Assembly: GCA_028868535.1 (NCBI GenBank)
Contig: JAGWUH010000010.1
Location: 31,554 to 95,553, forward strand
Direction of reading: 5' to 3'
Source of the DNA: Sphingomonadales bacterium
Lineage (GTDB): Bacteria > Pseudomonadota > Alphaproteobacteria > Sphingomonadales > Sphingomonadaceae
Length of the DNA stretch: 64,000 nucleotides
Below the pieces are notes generated by a model. That model searched no databases. It saw only the letters and a program-made list of their open reading frames with translations, and was not told the DNA's origin. Made by a program: the position numbers and the translations under genes. The first letter of the stretch is position 1. Each line of letters begins with the position of its first letter. Below, in pieces: positions 9,301-24,300 of the stretch.

Positions 9301-12300
9301 CGCCGCCGATCAGCGTGTCGGCTCCCGCGCCGCCGACAAGCGTATCGTTGCCGGCGCCGCCGTCGAGGACGTTGGCGTTGCCATCGCCGGTCAACGTATC
9401 CGCCGATCCCGAGCCGACAAGGTTCTCGATGCCCGAGAGCACGTCGCCCGCGGCATCGCCACCGACGCCGACGGTGCCGTTGAGATAGACAGTGACCCCG
9501 GCCGACGAGGCCGAGTAGTCGGCCGTGTCGGTGCCCGAACCGCCGGTCAGCGTGTCGGCCCCCAGCCCGCCGATCAGCGTATCGTTGCCGGCACCGCCGT
9601 CGAGCGCGTTGGCGTTGCCGTCGCCATAGAGCGTATCGGCAAAGCCCGAACCGGTCAGGCCCTCGATGCCGCTGTAGTTGTCTCCGGCGGCGTCGCCGGT
9701 GTTCAGGCCGGTGTTGGCGAGGCTTGCCGTCAGGCCGCTGCCGGCGTTGCCGTAGGACACCACATCGGTGCCCGCGCCGCCGATGAGCGTATCCGCCCCT
9801 GCCCCGCCGACCAGCGTGTCGTTGCCGGCGCCGCCGTCGAGCACGTTGGCATTGCCGTCGCCATAGAGCGTGTCGCCGTTGGCGGAGCCGGTCAGGTTCT
9901 CGATGCCGGACAGCACGTCGCCGGCGGCATCGCCGCCGCTGCCGGCGGTGCCATCGAGATAGACGGTAACCGCGGCGGAAGACGCCGAATAGTCGGCAGT
10001 GTCCGTGCCCAGGCCGCCGTTCAGCGTGTCGGCGCCGGCGCCGCCCACCAGCGTGTCGTTGCCCGCGCCGGCGGTCAGGACATTCGCATTGCCATCGCCG
10101 TTGAGGGTATCGGCAAACGCCGTGCCGACCAGGTTCTCGACACCCGAGAGCACATCACCCTGGGCATCGCCGCCGACACCGGCGGTGCCGTTGAGGTAAA
10201 CGACGACCCCCGCCGAGGAAGCGGAATAATCGGCGGTATCGTTGCCCGCGCCGCCGGTCAGCGTATCCGCGCCGGCGCCGCCCACCAGCGTGTCGTTGCC
10301 GGCACCGCCGTCGATCGCGTTGGCATTGCCATCGCCATACAGCGTGTCGTCAAAGCCCGACCCGGTCAGGTTCTCGATGCCGCTGTAGCTGTCGCCGGCA
10401 GCGTCGCCGGTGTTCAGCCCGGTGTTGGCGAGGCTGACGGTCAACCCCGCAGCGGCGGACACATAGGACGCGGTATCGGAGCCGGCGCCACCGATCAGCG
10501 TGTCCGCGCCGGCCCCACCGACCAACGTGTCGTTGCCCGCGCCGCCATCGAGCTGGTTGCCATTGCCATCGCCATACAGCGTGTCGGCAAAGTTGGAACC
10601 GATCAGGTTCTGGATCGCGCTGTAGCTGTCGCCATTGGCATCGCCCAGGTTGATCGCGGCATTGGCGAGGCTGGCCGTGACCGCGGCGCCCGCCGTGGCA
10701 TAGCTGGCAGTATTGACACCGCCACCGCCGATCAGCGCGTCGCCGCCGGCGCCGCCGACCAGCGTGTCGTCGCCGGCACCGCCATCGAGCTGGTTGGCAT
10801 TGCCATCGCCGACCAGCAGGTCCGCGCCGCTGGACCCGACGAGGTTCTCGACGCCCGAGAGCACATCGCCAGCCGCATCGCCGCCACTGCCGACCGTGCC
10901 GTCGAGATAGACCGTCACCGCGGCGGCCGAAGCCGAGTAATCGGCCGTGTCGACGCCGGCTCCGCCCGTCAGCGTATCCGCACCGAGGCCGCCGATCAGC
11001 GTGTCGTTGCCGACGCCGCCGTCGATCGCGTTGGCATTGCCATCGCCGGTCAGCGTGTCGGCAAAGCCCGACCCGGTCAGATTCTCGATGCCGCTGTAGC
11101 TGTCGCCGGCGGCATCGCCGGTGTTGGCCGCCGGGCTGGCGAGACTGGCCGAAACCGCGCCGCCGGCGCTGGCGTAGCTGGCGGTGTCGGTACCGGCCCC
11201 GCCGATCAGGGTATCGGCGCCGGCACCGCCGTCGAGCGTATCGTTGCCCGCGCCGCCATCGAGGACGTTGGCGCCGCCGTCACCGTAAAGGGCATCGTTG
11301 AAGCCCGAGCCGGTCAGGTTCTCGATGCCGCTGTAGCTGTCACCGGTGGCGTCGCCGCTGTTGATGGCGGCGTTCGTCAGGCTGGCGGCCAGACCGCCGG
11401 TCGAGGTGGCATAGCTGGCGGTGTCGGTACCGGCGCCGCCGATCATCGAATCCGCGCCGGCGCCACCGATCAGGATGTCGTTGCCATTGCCACCGTCGAG
11501 TGTGTCGTTGGCCACGCCACCGTCGAGGGTGTCATTGCCATCGTTGCCGACCAGTTGCGCAGCGCCGCCGGTCAGGTCGTAGATCGCATCGTCGTAATTC
11601 GAGCCGATCACCGTCTCGAACCCGACCACCATGTCGCTCGCGGCGTCGCCGCCGCTGCTGGCGATCGCTCCGGTCAGCGTGGCGTTGTCCTGCACGGTGA
11701 CGCCGGTGTTCGAAGCCAGGTAGGACAGCGTATCGGTTCCGGTACCGCCGATCAGCGTGTCCGCCCCGGTGCTGCCGTAGACCGTGTCGTTGCCGGCGCC
11801 GCCGTCGAAGTATTCGGCGGCGGTACCACCGGTCATGACGTCGTTCTGGGCGCTGCCGATGACACCCTCGATCGAGACGAAGCTGTCGCCGGTGGCATCG
11901 CCGCCGGTGATCACCAGCGAGCCGCTGGCGAAGCTCGCGTTGATCGAGGCGGCGGAGGTGGCATACGAGACGACGTCGATACCGCTTCCGCCATCGAGCG
12001 AGTCCGCGCCGGCGCCACCGAGCAGCGTGTCGTTGCCCGCGCCGCCCAGCAAGGTCTCGTTGGCGGCGGTGCCGACGATCACGTCATCGTTGTTCGAGCC
12101 GATGACGACCTCGATCGCGTTGAGGATGTCGCCCTGCGCCTGGCCGCCGACGCCCGTCGTTACGCCATCGAGATAGACCGTCACCCCCGCGCTGGACCCC
12201 GCATACGTGGCGGTGTCGGTGCCGGCGCCGCCGTCGAGAGAGTCCGCGCCGTTGCCGCCGTTCAACGTGTCGTTGCCCAGTCCGCCCAGCAGGGTTTCAT

Positions 12301-15300
12301 CGCCGCCGGAGCCAACCAGGCTGTCGTCGAAGCCCGAGCCGATCACGCCCTCGATCGAGGTGAGGATATCGCCGGCGGCGGTTCCGCCGACGCCGGGCGT
12401 GCCGTTCAGGAATACGGTGACCCCGGTGGCGCTGTCCGTATAATCGGCAAAGTCGCTGCCGGAACCGCCCTGGAGAATGTCGGCACCGAGGCCGCCCCGC
12501 AGCGTGTCGTTGCCGGCATTGCCGGAGAGCACGTTGACATTGGCATCACCGATGATCGTATCGCCCGCCGAAGTCCCGCTGACGCTCTGGATGTTGATGT
12601 AGACATCGCCCTGTGCGAGCCCGCCCGTGCCGGCTCCCGTCGCCAGGTTGACCGTGACCGCGACGGCGGAGCTGCTGTAGTCCGCGACGTTGGTGCCGAT
12701 GCCGCCGTCCATCGTGTCCGCGCCGGCGTCGCCGAGGAACCGGTCGTTGCCGGCATCGCCATAGAGCGCATCATTGCCGGCGCTGCCCCACAACGTGTCG
12801 TCGAAGGAGGTGCCGTAGAGCACCTCGATGTTGGTCAGCCTGTCGCCCAGCGCGTTGCCCGCCGTGCCGGCGGTGCCGTCAAGGCCGATGGTAACGCCCG
12901 TGGAAGCGCCATAATAGTAGCTCATCGTATCGGTGCCGGCACCGCCGTCGACCGTGTCGGCGCCGGCGCTGCCGTAGAACGTCTCGGCCGCGGCCGAGCC
13001 GGTCACCTTGTCGGCATAGTCGGTCATGTAGATGCGGTTGAAGTTCGCGAAAGTATCGCCCTGGGCATCGCCGCCGATGCCGAGGGTGACGCCGTCGAGC
13101 ACGATCGTTATGCCCGCGCCGGAGGCACTGGACCACGGACTGGCGGCGTTCGTGCCGAAATACAGCGAGTTGTTGCCCGCGCCGCCGTCGAGGACGTCCG
13201 CGCCGGCCCCACCGGAGATCATGTCATCGCCGTTGCCGCCGAGCAGCGTGTCGTTGCCCGCGCCGCCATACAGGAGATCGTTGCCGTCGCCGCCGACCAG
13301 GCGGTTGTCGCCGCCATCGCCGGTGATGGTGTCGTCCAGCGCGGAACCGACGATGCCCTCGATGGCGGTGAAGGTGTCGCCCTGGGCGTCGCCGCCCACG
13401 CCGGTGTGCGCGGCCAGGTCGACCGCGACCCCGGAGGTGCTTGCGGAATAGTCGACCACGTCGACGCCGGCCCCGCCATCCATCGTGTCGGCGCCGGCGC
13501 CGCCGAGGATCGTGTCGTTGCCGTTCCCGCCGTAGAGGATGTCGCTGCCGGCGCCGCCGTCGATGACGTCGTCGCCGTCTAGGCCGTACAGCACGTTCTG
13601 GCCGGTGTTGCCGACCAGGGTGTCGTTGTAGTTGGACCCCGTCAGGTTGGCGATGTTCAGGAACACGTCGCCGGCGGCGTCGCCGACGGTCCCGGTGTTG
13701 GTGGCAAGGCTCGCCGCGACCGCAGCCGCGGCCGAGACGTAGGTCACGGTGTTGATGTTGGCACCACCGTCGATCGTGTCGGCACCGGCACCACCGTCGA
13801 TGGTGTCGTCGCCGGCATCGCCGTAGAGCGTGTCGGCACCGGCACCGCCGTTGATGACGTCGGCGCCATTGCCACCGTAGATGATGTTGGCGTTGAGGTC
13901 GCCGGTCAGCGTATCGTTGAAGCTGGAGCCGACCAGGTTCTCGATGCCGCTGAAGCTGTCGCCGTTGGCATCGCCGACTGTCCCGGTGCCGGTCGCCAGG
14001 CTCGCCGCCACCGCGGACAGGGCGTTGTAGTACGAGGCATAGTCGCTGCCGGCGCCGCCGATCAGCGTGTCTGCGCCCACGCCGCCCACCAGCGTGTCGT
14101 CGCCAGCTCCCCCGTCGAGGACGTTGCCTGCGGCGGAACCGACGATGAAGTCCGCATAAGCGGAGCCGATCGCGTTCTCGACCGAGGTGCCGAGGAAGTT
14201 GTCGCCGGCCGCATCCCCACCCGCGCTCGCCACGGTGTTGTCGAGCGCGAACGTGACACCGGCCGCGCTGGCGCTGTAGTCGACGGTGTCGATTCCGGCT
14301 CCGCCGACCAGGGTGTCGGCGCCGAGCCCGCCGATCAGCGTGTCGTTGCCGGTCCCGCCGTCAAGGTAATCGTCCCCGGCGCCGCCGCTCAGCGAATCGT
14401 TGCCGGCGCCGCCGCTGGCGTTGTCGGCGTTGCCGGTGCCGATGAACACGTCGTCGAAGCCGGTCAGGTTGAAGTTCTCGATGTTGCTCAGCGTGTCGCC
14501 CGCCGCGTCACCGGTCGAGAGCCCGGGCGCGAGAACATCGAGCGTGATCCCCGACGTTGCCGAGGAATAGTCGATCGTGTCCTGCCCGGCGCCGCCGTCG
14601 ACCGTGTCCGCGCCCGCGCCGGCCGAGATCCAGTCGTTGCCACCGCCCGCGAGGATGGTGTCGGCATTGCCCGAACCATAGATGATGTCCGCCAGCCCCG
14701 ACCCGATCAGCTTCTCGATGCTGACCAGTACGTCGCCATTGGCGTCGCCCGCGGTCCCCGCGGTACCGTCCATGTAGACGATGACGCCACCGGAACCCGA
14801 GTAGTCGACCGTGTCGAAACCGAGGCCGCCGTCGAGCAGGTCGGCGCCGGAACCGCCGACCAGGGTATCGTCGCCGGCGCCACCCTGCAGCGTTTCATTG
14901 GCCCCCGTGCCGATCAGGTTGTCCGCGTAAGCCGATCCGATCACGACCTCGATGCTGTTGAGGACATCGCCGACCGCGTCGCCGCCGCTGCTGGCCGTGC
15001 CGTCGAGCCGGACGGTGACCGCCGCCGTCGAGCCGCTGTAGTCGACGGTGTCGATGCCGGTGCCACCGTCGATGGTGTCCGCCGCCGCAAACGAGACGAA
15101 AGTGTCGTTGCCCCCCCAGCCATGGAGGACGGTGGTGACGGCCCCATCGTGGCTGCCGCGCAACGTGTCGTTGTAGAGCGCCGAGCCTTCGATCTGCTCG
15201 ATGCCGTTGAGCGAGTCGCCCTGCGCCCAGCCCCCGGTGCCGCTGGTGCCGTCATTGCTGATGGCCACTGCGGCGTTGGAATTGCGATAGTCTACGATGT

Positions 15301-18300
15301 CGAAGCCGGCACCGCCCGTCACCATGTCCGCGCCGAGGCCGGTGGTGAACGTGTCGTCGCCGACGCCGCCGTCGAGCGTATCATTGCCGGTACCACCGGC
15401 GAGGGTGTCGTTGCCCGCCCCGGCCAGGATCGTCGCGCCGCTGTCGTTGGCGACGATACGATCGTCCTGGCCCGAACCGATCACTTCCTCGACATTGTAC
15501 AGGCGATCGCCGGCCGCGTCCCCGCCCGTGCCGAAGCTGCCGTCCATGTAGATGTTCATGCCGGTGCTGGTGCTGGCCGAGTAATCGGCGACATCGAAGC
15601 CCAGGCCGCCGTCGTAGACATCGGCCCCGCCGCTGGCGAGGAAGGTATCGTTGCCGGCGCCGCCCTCGAACGTCTCGTCCGAGACGCTACCCTCGAAGAT
15701 GTCGCCGAGGGCCGAACCGATCACGTGCTCGATGCCGCTCAAGGTATCGCCTTCGGCGTCGCCGCCGGTGGATACGCCGCCGGTGCGGATGTGCACGGCA
15801 GCGCTGCTGGCCGAATAGTCGGCGGTGTCGAACCCGGTCCCGCCGTCAAGCACGTCGGCCCCCGCCCCGCCGATCAGCACGTCGTCGCCGACCCCGCCCG
15901 ACAGCGTGTCGTTGCCCACCCCGCCGGTCAGGGTGTCGTTGCCGTCATAACCGTCGAAGTTTGCTGCCGCAGCACCGGCCACCATCAGGTCGGCCCCGCT
16001 CGAGCCGATGAACTTTTCGACGCCGGCGTACGTGTCACCCTGGGCGTCCCCGCCCGAGGCGGTGCCGGTGGCGAGATTGATGACGACCCCGATTGCCGAG
16101 TCGGCGTAAGTGACCGTATCGTTGCCGGCCCCGCCGTCGAGCACGTCCGCGCCGGCGCCGCCCCGCAGGATGTCATTGCCGGCGCCGCCGGTCAGCGTGT
16201 CGTTGCCCGCCGCGCCGGAAAGGCTGTCGTCGCCCAGGCCGCCGCTGAGCGAATCGTCGGTATAGGTTCCGGTCAGGGTGTCGTTGTAATCGGACCCGAC
16301 CAGGTTGCTGATGCCGTTGAGCCGGTCCCCGGCGGCGATGTTGCCGACGCCGGCGGAGCCGTCGAGCGCGATGTTCACCGCCGCCGTCGCCCCGGCATAG
16401 GTGACGGCATCGTTGCCGCCGCCACCGACGATGCTGTCCGCGCCGGTCCCGGCGATGAAGGTATCATCGCCCAGCCCGCCGATCAGCGTGTCGGGGTTGG
16501 CGCCGCCGGTCAGGGTATCGTTGTAGTCGGAGCCGACAAGCTGCTCGATGCCGACCAGCGTGTCGCCGTTGGCGTCACCCGCAGTGCCGGCGTTGGTGGC
16601 GAGACTGACCGCCACCGCGCCGGTGGCGTTCGCATAGGACGCGGCATCGATGCCGCTGCCGCCGTCGAGCACGTCGGCACCCGCGCCGCCGATCAGCGTG
16701 TCGTTGCCGGCACCGCCGCTCAGTGTCTCGTCGCCCGAAGCGCCGACCAGGACGTCGGCGAAGCTCGATCCGACGACCTGCTCGACATTGGCGACGATGT
16801 CGCCCGAGGCCTCGCCGCCGGTGCCTTCGGTGACGCCGTCGAGATAGACGGTGACCGCCGCGCTGCTGCCCGAGTAATCGACGGTGTCGGTGCCGGAGCC
16901 GCCGTCGATGCTGTCCGCCCCGGTGCCGCCGGTGATGGTGTCGTTGCCCGCGCCGCCCAGCAGGGTGTCGGTGCCGGCAAGCCCGGACAGCAGGTCGTCG
17001 CCGGCGCCACCCTCAAGCAGGTCCGATCCGGCGGAACCGGTCAAGCTGTCCGCGAAATCGCTGCCGATCACGCGTTCGACGCCGCTCAGGCTGTCGCCCT
17101 GCGCGTCGCCGCCGATGCCGGTTCCGCTGGTCAGGTTGACGCTGATCGCAGCACCGCTCAACGAATAGTCGGCGGTGTCGAAGCCGTTGCCACCGACCAG
17201 CGTGTCCGCCCCCGCGCCCCCGACGAGGACGTCGTCGCCGTCCTGGCCATACAGCGTGTCGGCGCCGGTCGTGCCGACCAGCGTATCGGCGAACGCCGAG
17301 CCCTTGAGGATCTCGATGCCCGAAAGCACATCCCCAGCCGCGTCGCCGCCGCTGCCGGTGCGACCGTCCAGATAGACGGTGACGGCCGAACCGCTGGCCG
17401 CGTAATCGGCGGTATCGTTGCCGGCACCGCCGGTCAGCGTGTCGGCGCCGGCACCGCCGACCAGCAGGTCGTCGCCGGAGCCGCCCAGGATCGAATCGTC
17501 GCCGGCCAGGCCATAGAGCTGGTCGTTGCCCGCACCGCCGCTGATCGTGTCCGCACCGGTGCTGCCGCTGATGCTGTCGTCGAAGCCTGAGCCGACCACC
17601 TGCTCGATGCTGGTCAACACGTCGCCCGCCGCGTCGCCGGCGGTGCCCGCCAGCCCGTCCATGCGGACGGAAACGCCGGAACCGGCGCTCGTATAGTCCG
17701 CGGTGTCGGTACCGGCACCGCCGTCCAGCGCGTCCGCACCGGTACCGCCGATCAGCGTGTCGTCGCCGGCACCGCCCAGCAGGGTGTCGTTCCCGGCGGC
17801 GCCCGAGAGAAGGTCGTCGCCCGCCCCGCCGGAAAGCTGCTCGGCCGCGGCCGCGCCATAGAGCGAATCGTTGAAGCCGGTGCCGAGCAGCACCTCGATG
17901 CCGCTCAGCACGTCGCCGGCAGCGTCGCCGCCCGATCCCGCGGTACCGTCGAGATAGGCGGCAACGCCGGCAGCGCTCGCGGAATAGTCCACCGTGTCGG
18001 TGCCCGCGCCGCCCACCAGCGTATCCGCACCCAGACTGGACGCGAAGGTGTCGGCGCCGGCGCCGCCATCGATGCTGTCGGCACCCGCCGAACCGTGGAA
18101 GCTGTCGGCCTGGCTGGACCCGACAACTCGCTCGATGGCGCTCAACAGATCGCCCTCGGCATCGCCGCCGTGGCTGACCGAACCATCGAGATAGACGTCG
18201 ATTCCGGAGAGCGAGGTCGAATAGTCCGCGGTGTCGAAGCCGGCGCCGCCATCGAGCGTATCCGCGCCGCTGCCGCCGACCAGCGTGTCGTCGCCGGCAT

Positions 18301-21300
18301 CGCCATACAGCAGGTCGTCGCCGCCCGCGCCGCTGATCGAATCTGCGCCCGCGCCGCCATGGAATTCCTCGGAGGCGTTGGAACCATTCAACCGGTCGTC
18401 GAACCCCGAACCGATCAGCCGCTCGACGCTGGTGAGAACATCTCCGGCGGCGTCGCCACGGCTGCCGGTCGTACCGTCGAGGTAGACCGTCACCGGGCCG
18501 GTCGAGGCCGAATAGTCGGCGGTGTCGAAGCCCGCGCCGCCGTCGATGCTGTCCGCGCCGGCGCCGCCCACCAGAGTGTCGTCGCCCGCACCGCCTGTCA
18601 GCGTATCGTTGCCGGCGCCGCCGCTCAGCAAGTCCTGCCCGGCACCGCCCATGATCTCGTCGTCGCCGGCACTGCCTCCCAGCGTATCGGCAAAACTCGA
18701 ACCGACCAGCCGTTCGATCGAGGTCAGCGTGTCACCCGCGGCTTCGGCGCCGACACCGACGCTGCCGTCCAGCGCGATCTGCACGCCGCCGGTCGCGCCC
18801 GAATAGTCGGCCGTATCGGTGCCGGCCCCGCCGTCGATGCTGTCGGCGCCGGCGCCGGCGACGATCGTATCGTTGCCGGCCGCGCCCGCCAGCGTGTCGG
18901 CGGCGCTGCCGGCGCGGATCACGTCGTCGAAGCTGGAGCCGATGACCCGCTCGATGCTGGTCAGCATGTCCCCGTCGGCGTCGCCGCCGGAGCTCGCCAG
19001 CCCGTTGAGGTTGACCTGGACGCCGACCACCGAGCCCGAATAGTCTGCGGTGTCCAGGCCGGCCCCGCCATCCAGGGCATCGGCCCCGGCGCCGCCGACC
19101 AGGGTGTCGTCACCCGCCCCGCCGGACAAGGTATCCTGACCCAGGCCGCCGGTCAGCGAATCCGCACCGGCGCCGCCCTCGAGCACGTCATCGCCGGAAC
19201 CGCCGATCAGGGTGTCGTTGAAACCGGAACCGACGAGGCGCTCGGCGCCGCTGATGCGGTCGCCGGCCGCGTCGCCGCCGATGCCGACCGATCCGTCCAG
19301 CCCGGCGCGAACCGCCGCGCTGCTGGCCGAATAGTCGACCGTGTCGAAGCCGTTGCCGCCGTTGAGCGTATCGGCGCCGGCGCTGCCCAGCAGGACATCG
19401 TCGCCGTCACCCCCGCTTAGCACGTCCGCACCGCTGCCACCGCGCAGGGTGTCGCCATAGGCCGAGCCGACGATCAGCTCGATCCCGGTGAGCACGTCGT
19501 CCTGCGCGTCTCCCCCGGTGTTCGCGCCCCCGTCGAGGCCCACGTTCACCGCAGCGGTGCTGGCCGAATAGTCGGCCGTATCGTTGCCCGCGCCGCCCTG
19601 CAGCGCGTCGGCACCGGCCCCGCCGACGAGCACGTCGTCGCCGACGCCGCCCAGCAGCGTGTCGGCGCCAAAGCCGCCATTGATGGTGTCGTTGCCGGCC
19701 CCGCCGTCAAGCTGCTCGTCGGTCGAGGAGCCGTTGATGACGTCGGCGTAGTCCGAACCGATCACCCGCTCGATCCCGGACAGGGTATCGCCGGCAGCCT
19801 GACCGCCAAGCGAGATCGAACCGTCGGTGTAAACCGTGACCGCGGCCGCCGAACCCGAATAGTCCGCGGTATCGAAGCCGGCCCCGCCGATCAGCACGTC
19901 GGCGCCGGTCGACCCCACAAGCGTATCGTCGCCGACGCCGCCATCGATCGTTTCCGCGCCGGCCGCACCGACCAGGCTGTCGGCAAAGGCGCTGCCGACG
20001 AGATGCTCGACATTGGCGAGAACATCGCCCTGCGCGTCCCCGCCCAGGCCCGCCCGGCCATCGAGGTAAGCCGTCACCGCCGCGCCCGACGCGGCATAGG
20101 ATACGGTGTCGAAGCCGCTGCCACCGTCGATCGTGTCCGCGCCGGCCCCGCCGACGATCGAATCGTCGCCGCCGCCGCCGTTGAGGATGTCGTTGCCCGC
20201 ACCGCCGGAGACCGTGTCGTCGCCGGCACCGGCATCGAGGCGATCGTTGCCGGCACCGCCCGTCAGCACGTCGTCATTGGCGGAACCGATCACGCGCTGG
20301 ACGTTGGCCAGGGTATCGCCCTGGGCGTCCCCGCCAAGCCCCTGCCCGAGGCCGAGATCGATCGTGACCGCCGCGGACGAGGCCGAATAGTCGGCAGTGT
20401 TGTTGCCGGCGCCGCCGTCGAGCACGTCGGCGCCACTGCCCCCGACCAGGGTATCGTCGCCTGCCCCGCCGTTCAGCGTATCCACCCCGGCACCGCCGAT
20501 CAGCAGATCATTGCCGGCGCCGCCGTCGAGCTGCTCCGCCCCGGAACCGCCGGTGATGACGTCGTCGTAGCTCGAACCGATGACGTGCTCGATGCTGGCC
20601 AGCGTGTCGCCCTGCGCGTCGCCGCCAGAGGCCGCCGAGCCGTCGAGGATGATCTGCACCGCGGCGGTGCTTGCCGAATAGTCTGCGGTGTCGAAACCGG
20701 CGCCGCCGTCGATCGAGTCCGCCCCGGCGCCGCCGATAAGGATGTCGTTCCCGCCACCGCCCAGCAGCGTGTCGTCGCCGCCGCCGCCAATCAGGCTGTC
20801 ATCGCCGAGCCCGCCCTCGAACTTTTCGTCCGCGGCCGTGCCCGACATCGTATCGGCAAAATCGCTGCCCGTGAGCCATTCGACGCTGGTCAGGCGATCC
20901 CCTTCGGCATCGCCGCCGTGGCCGATGCCGGAAACCAGGTCGATCGCCACCGCCGCGCCCGAAGCGCCGTAATCGGCGTGGTCGAAGCCGGCCCCGCCGT
21001 CGATGCTGTCCGCACCGGCCCCGCCGGTCAGGAGGTCGTCGCCGATCCCGCCGGCCAGCGTGTCGTCGCCGGCCCCGCCGGCCAGCGTATCCGCGCCGGC
21101 ACCGCCGCTCAACGAGTCCGCGGCACTGCTGCCGCCAAGATTGTCGGCCTGGGCCGAACCGACGATGGCCTCGATCCCGAACAGGCGATCGCCGGAAGCA
21201 TCGCCGCTCGATCCCGCCGATCCGTCGAGCGCGACCGTGACCCCGGCGGAGGAACCGGAATAGTCGGCGGTGTCGAAGCCGCTGCCGCCGACCAGGGTGT

Positions 21301-24300
21301 CGGCGCCGAAGCCGCCGACCAGCGTATCGTTGCCCGCGCCGCCTTCGAGCGAGTCATCGCCGTTGCCGCCGATCAGGCTGTCCGCGAGCGCCGAGCCGAT
21401 CACGTGCTGGATATTGACGAGGGTATCGCCGGCGGCATCCCCGCCCATGCCGGCGCTGCCGTCGAGATAGACGGTGACCGCCGCGCCGCTGGCCGAGTAG
21501 TCGACGGTGTTGGCGCCCGTCCCGCCGTCGAGGCGATCCGCCCCGGCGCTGCCCAGCATCGTGTCGTCGCCGGCACCGCCCTCGATCGTCTCGCTGCCGC
21601 TGCCGCCGCCGAGGAGGTCGGCAAAGGCAGACCCGATCAGGTGCTCGACGTTGCTGGCGACATCGCCCTCGGCCTGGCCGCCGTGCCCGTTGCTGCCATC
21701 GAGCGCGACCTGCACCGCCGAGGTGGAACCCGAATAATCGACCGTGTCGATCCCGGTGCCGCCATCGACGGTATCGGCGCCGTCGCTGCCGTAGAGGATG
21801 TCGTTGCCGGCGCCACCCTGGAGCAGGTCGTTGCCATCGCCGCCATCGAGCCGGTCGTCGCCGGCGCCGCCGATCAGGGTGTCGTCGGCGCTGCTCCCGG
21901 TCAGCACGTCGTTGAAGCCGGAGCCGATCAGGCGCTCGATGTTGGAAAGCTGGTCGCCCGCGGCATCGCCGCCGATGCCGAGACGCCCGTCGAGGTATGC
22001 GGTGACCCCGCCACCGGAGGCGGAATAGTCGACGGTATCGACGCCCGCACCCCCGTCGAGCACGTCTGCCCCGGCGCTGCCGAGCAGGCTGTCATCGCCC
22101 GCGCCGCCGAGGATCGTCTCGCTGCCGATGCCGCCGCCCAGCGTGTCCGCGTAATCGGAGCCGGTCAGGATCTCGATGCCGAACAGGCGATCGCCCAGCG
22201 CCTCGCCGGCGGCTCCGGCAGCGCCGCTGAGATCGACCGCCACCCCGCCGGTGGCATGCGCATAGGTGGCGATGTCGACGCCGCTGCCGCCATCGATCTG
22301 GTCGGCGCCGGCGCCGCCTTCGAGGGTATCGTCGCCCGAACCGCCCAGCAAGGTATCGGCGCCTGCGCCGCCCGAAACCAGGTCGTTTCCGCCCGAACCA
22401 TCGAGCAGGTCGGCACTGGCCGCGCCGGTCAGCGTGTCGTCCAGCGCCGAGCCGATGACGCCCTCGACGTTGACGAGAACGTCGCCCTGCGCGTCGCCAC
22501 CGCTGTTCGGCGTCCCGTCGAGATGGACGTCCACTGCCGCCAGCGATCCCGCGTAGGAAATCGTATCGTTGCCGGCGCCGCCATCGACGTAGTCGCCACC
22601 GGCGCCGCCGACGATCTGGTCGTCCCCGGCCCCGCCGTAAAGCGCATCGGACCCCGCGCCGCCGTAGAGCGTATCGGCCCCCGCGCCGCCGTCCAGCGTA
22701 TCGTTGCCGCTCGAACCGGTGAGGATGTCGGCAAGACCTGAACCGACGAGTCGCTCGATCGACGTCAGCTGGTCGCCCTGGGCATCGCCGCCCGCCCCGG
22801 TCGAGCCGTCGAGCCCGACCACGACCGCCGCAGCACTGGCCGAATAGTCTGCGGTATCGAAGCCCGAACCGCCGTCCAGCACGTCGCTGCCCGCCCCGCC
22901 GACGAGCGTGTCGTCACCGGTGCCACCGCTCAGCGTATCCGCGCCGGAGGCGCCGGACAGCAGGTCGTTGCCCGCCCCGCCGCGAATGTCGTCGGCATTG
23001 CCGCCGCCGCTCAGCGTATCGTCGTAGTTCGAGCCGGCGACGATCTCGATGGCATTGAAGACATCGCCTGCCGCGTCCCCGGCGAAGCCCCCGGTGGCAA
23101 GGCTGAGGCCGACCGCCGCCGTCGCGCCGGCGTAGTCGACCGTGTCGACACCCGCGCCGCCGTCGAGCGTATCCGCGCCGGCACCGCCGACCAGCGTATC
23201 GTCCCCCGCCCCGCCTGTCAGCGATTCGTTCGCCGACCCGCCGACAAGCACGTCGCCATAGCCCGAACCGATCACCGCCTCGATCGCGGCAAGCTGGTCG
23301 CCCTCCGCCGTTCCTCCCGAGGACGTCTGGCCGTCGAGACGCACTGTCACCGCGGCGTTGGAGGCCGAGTAGTCCGCCGTATCGATCCCGGCACCACCGT
23401 CGAGAATGTCGGCGCCTGCGCTGCCCACCAGCGTATCGTTGCCGGCCCCGCCGAGCATCGTGTCGATGCCGGCACCGCCGAGCAGCGAATCGTTGCCGGC
23501 ACCGCCGTCGAGCATGTCGTCGGTGGCGCCGCCGCTCAGCGTGTCACCGAATGCCGAGCCGGTCAGCTTCTCGATGCTGACGAACACATCCCCTGCCGCG
23601 TCGCCCACGGCTCCGCTCTGGGTCGCAAGGCTGGCGGCCACGGCTGCGGTCGCGTCGGAATAGTCAGCGGTGTCGAAGCCCGCGCCGCCATCAAGCGTGT
23701 CGGCTCCGCCGCGACCGCCGAGCACGTCGTTGCCGGCACCGCCGGTCAGGAAATCGGCCGCTGCGGTTCCCAGCAGGGTATCGGCATAACTGGAACCGAT
23801 CAAATGCTCGATGTTGAGCAACTGGTCACCCTCGGCCGCGCCGCCCGTGCTGACCGAGCCATCGACTGAAACGTTCACCCCGGCGCTCGAGGACGAATAG
23901 TCGACCGTATCGAAGCCCGCCCCGCCGTCGAGCACGTCGGCTCCGGCTCCGCCATCGAGGGTGTCGTCGCCCGAACCGCCGAGCAGGGTGTCGTTGCCGG
24001 CAGCGCCGGTCAGTATGTCGTTGCCGGCACCGCCGTCGAGCGAATCGGCGCTGCTGCCGCCGGTCAGCGTGTCATCGTACGCCGAGCCGACCACGCCCTC
24101 TATCGAGACGAGTTGGTCACCCGCGGCATCGCCGCCTTGTCCCAGGGACCCGTCGAGGCCGACGGTGACACCGTTGGCGCTGGCGCTGTAGTCGACGATG
24201 TCGGCGCCGCTGCCACCATCGAGCAGGTCCGCCCCGGCGCTGCCCAGCAGGCGATCGTCACCGGCGCCGCCGATCAACGTCTCGCTGCCGGTGCCGCCGC

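Noticed and set aside
6410..11425. Regular repeats considered as a CRISPR array
   Set aside because: The period is 237 bases, the repeats are coding throughout, and there are no short identical repeats with unique spacers and no cas genes.
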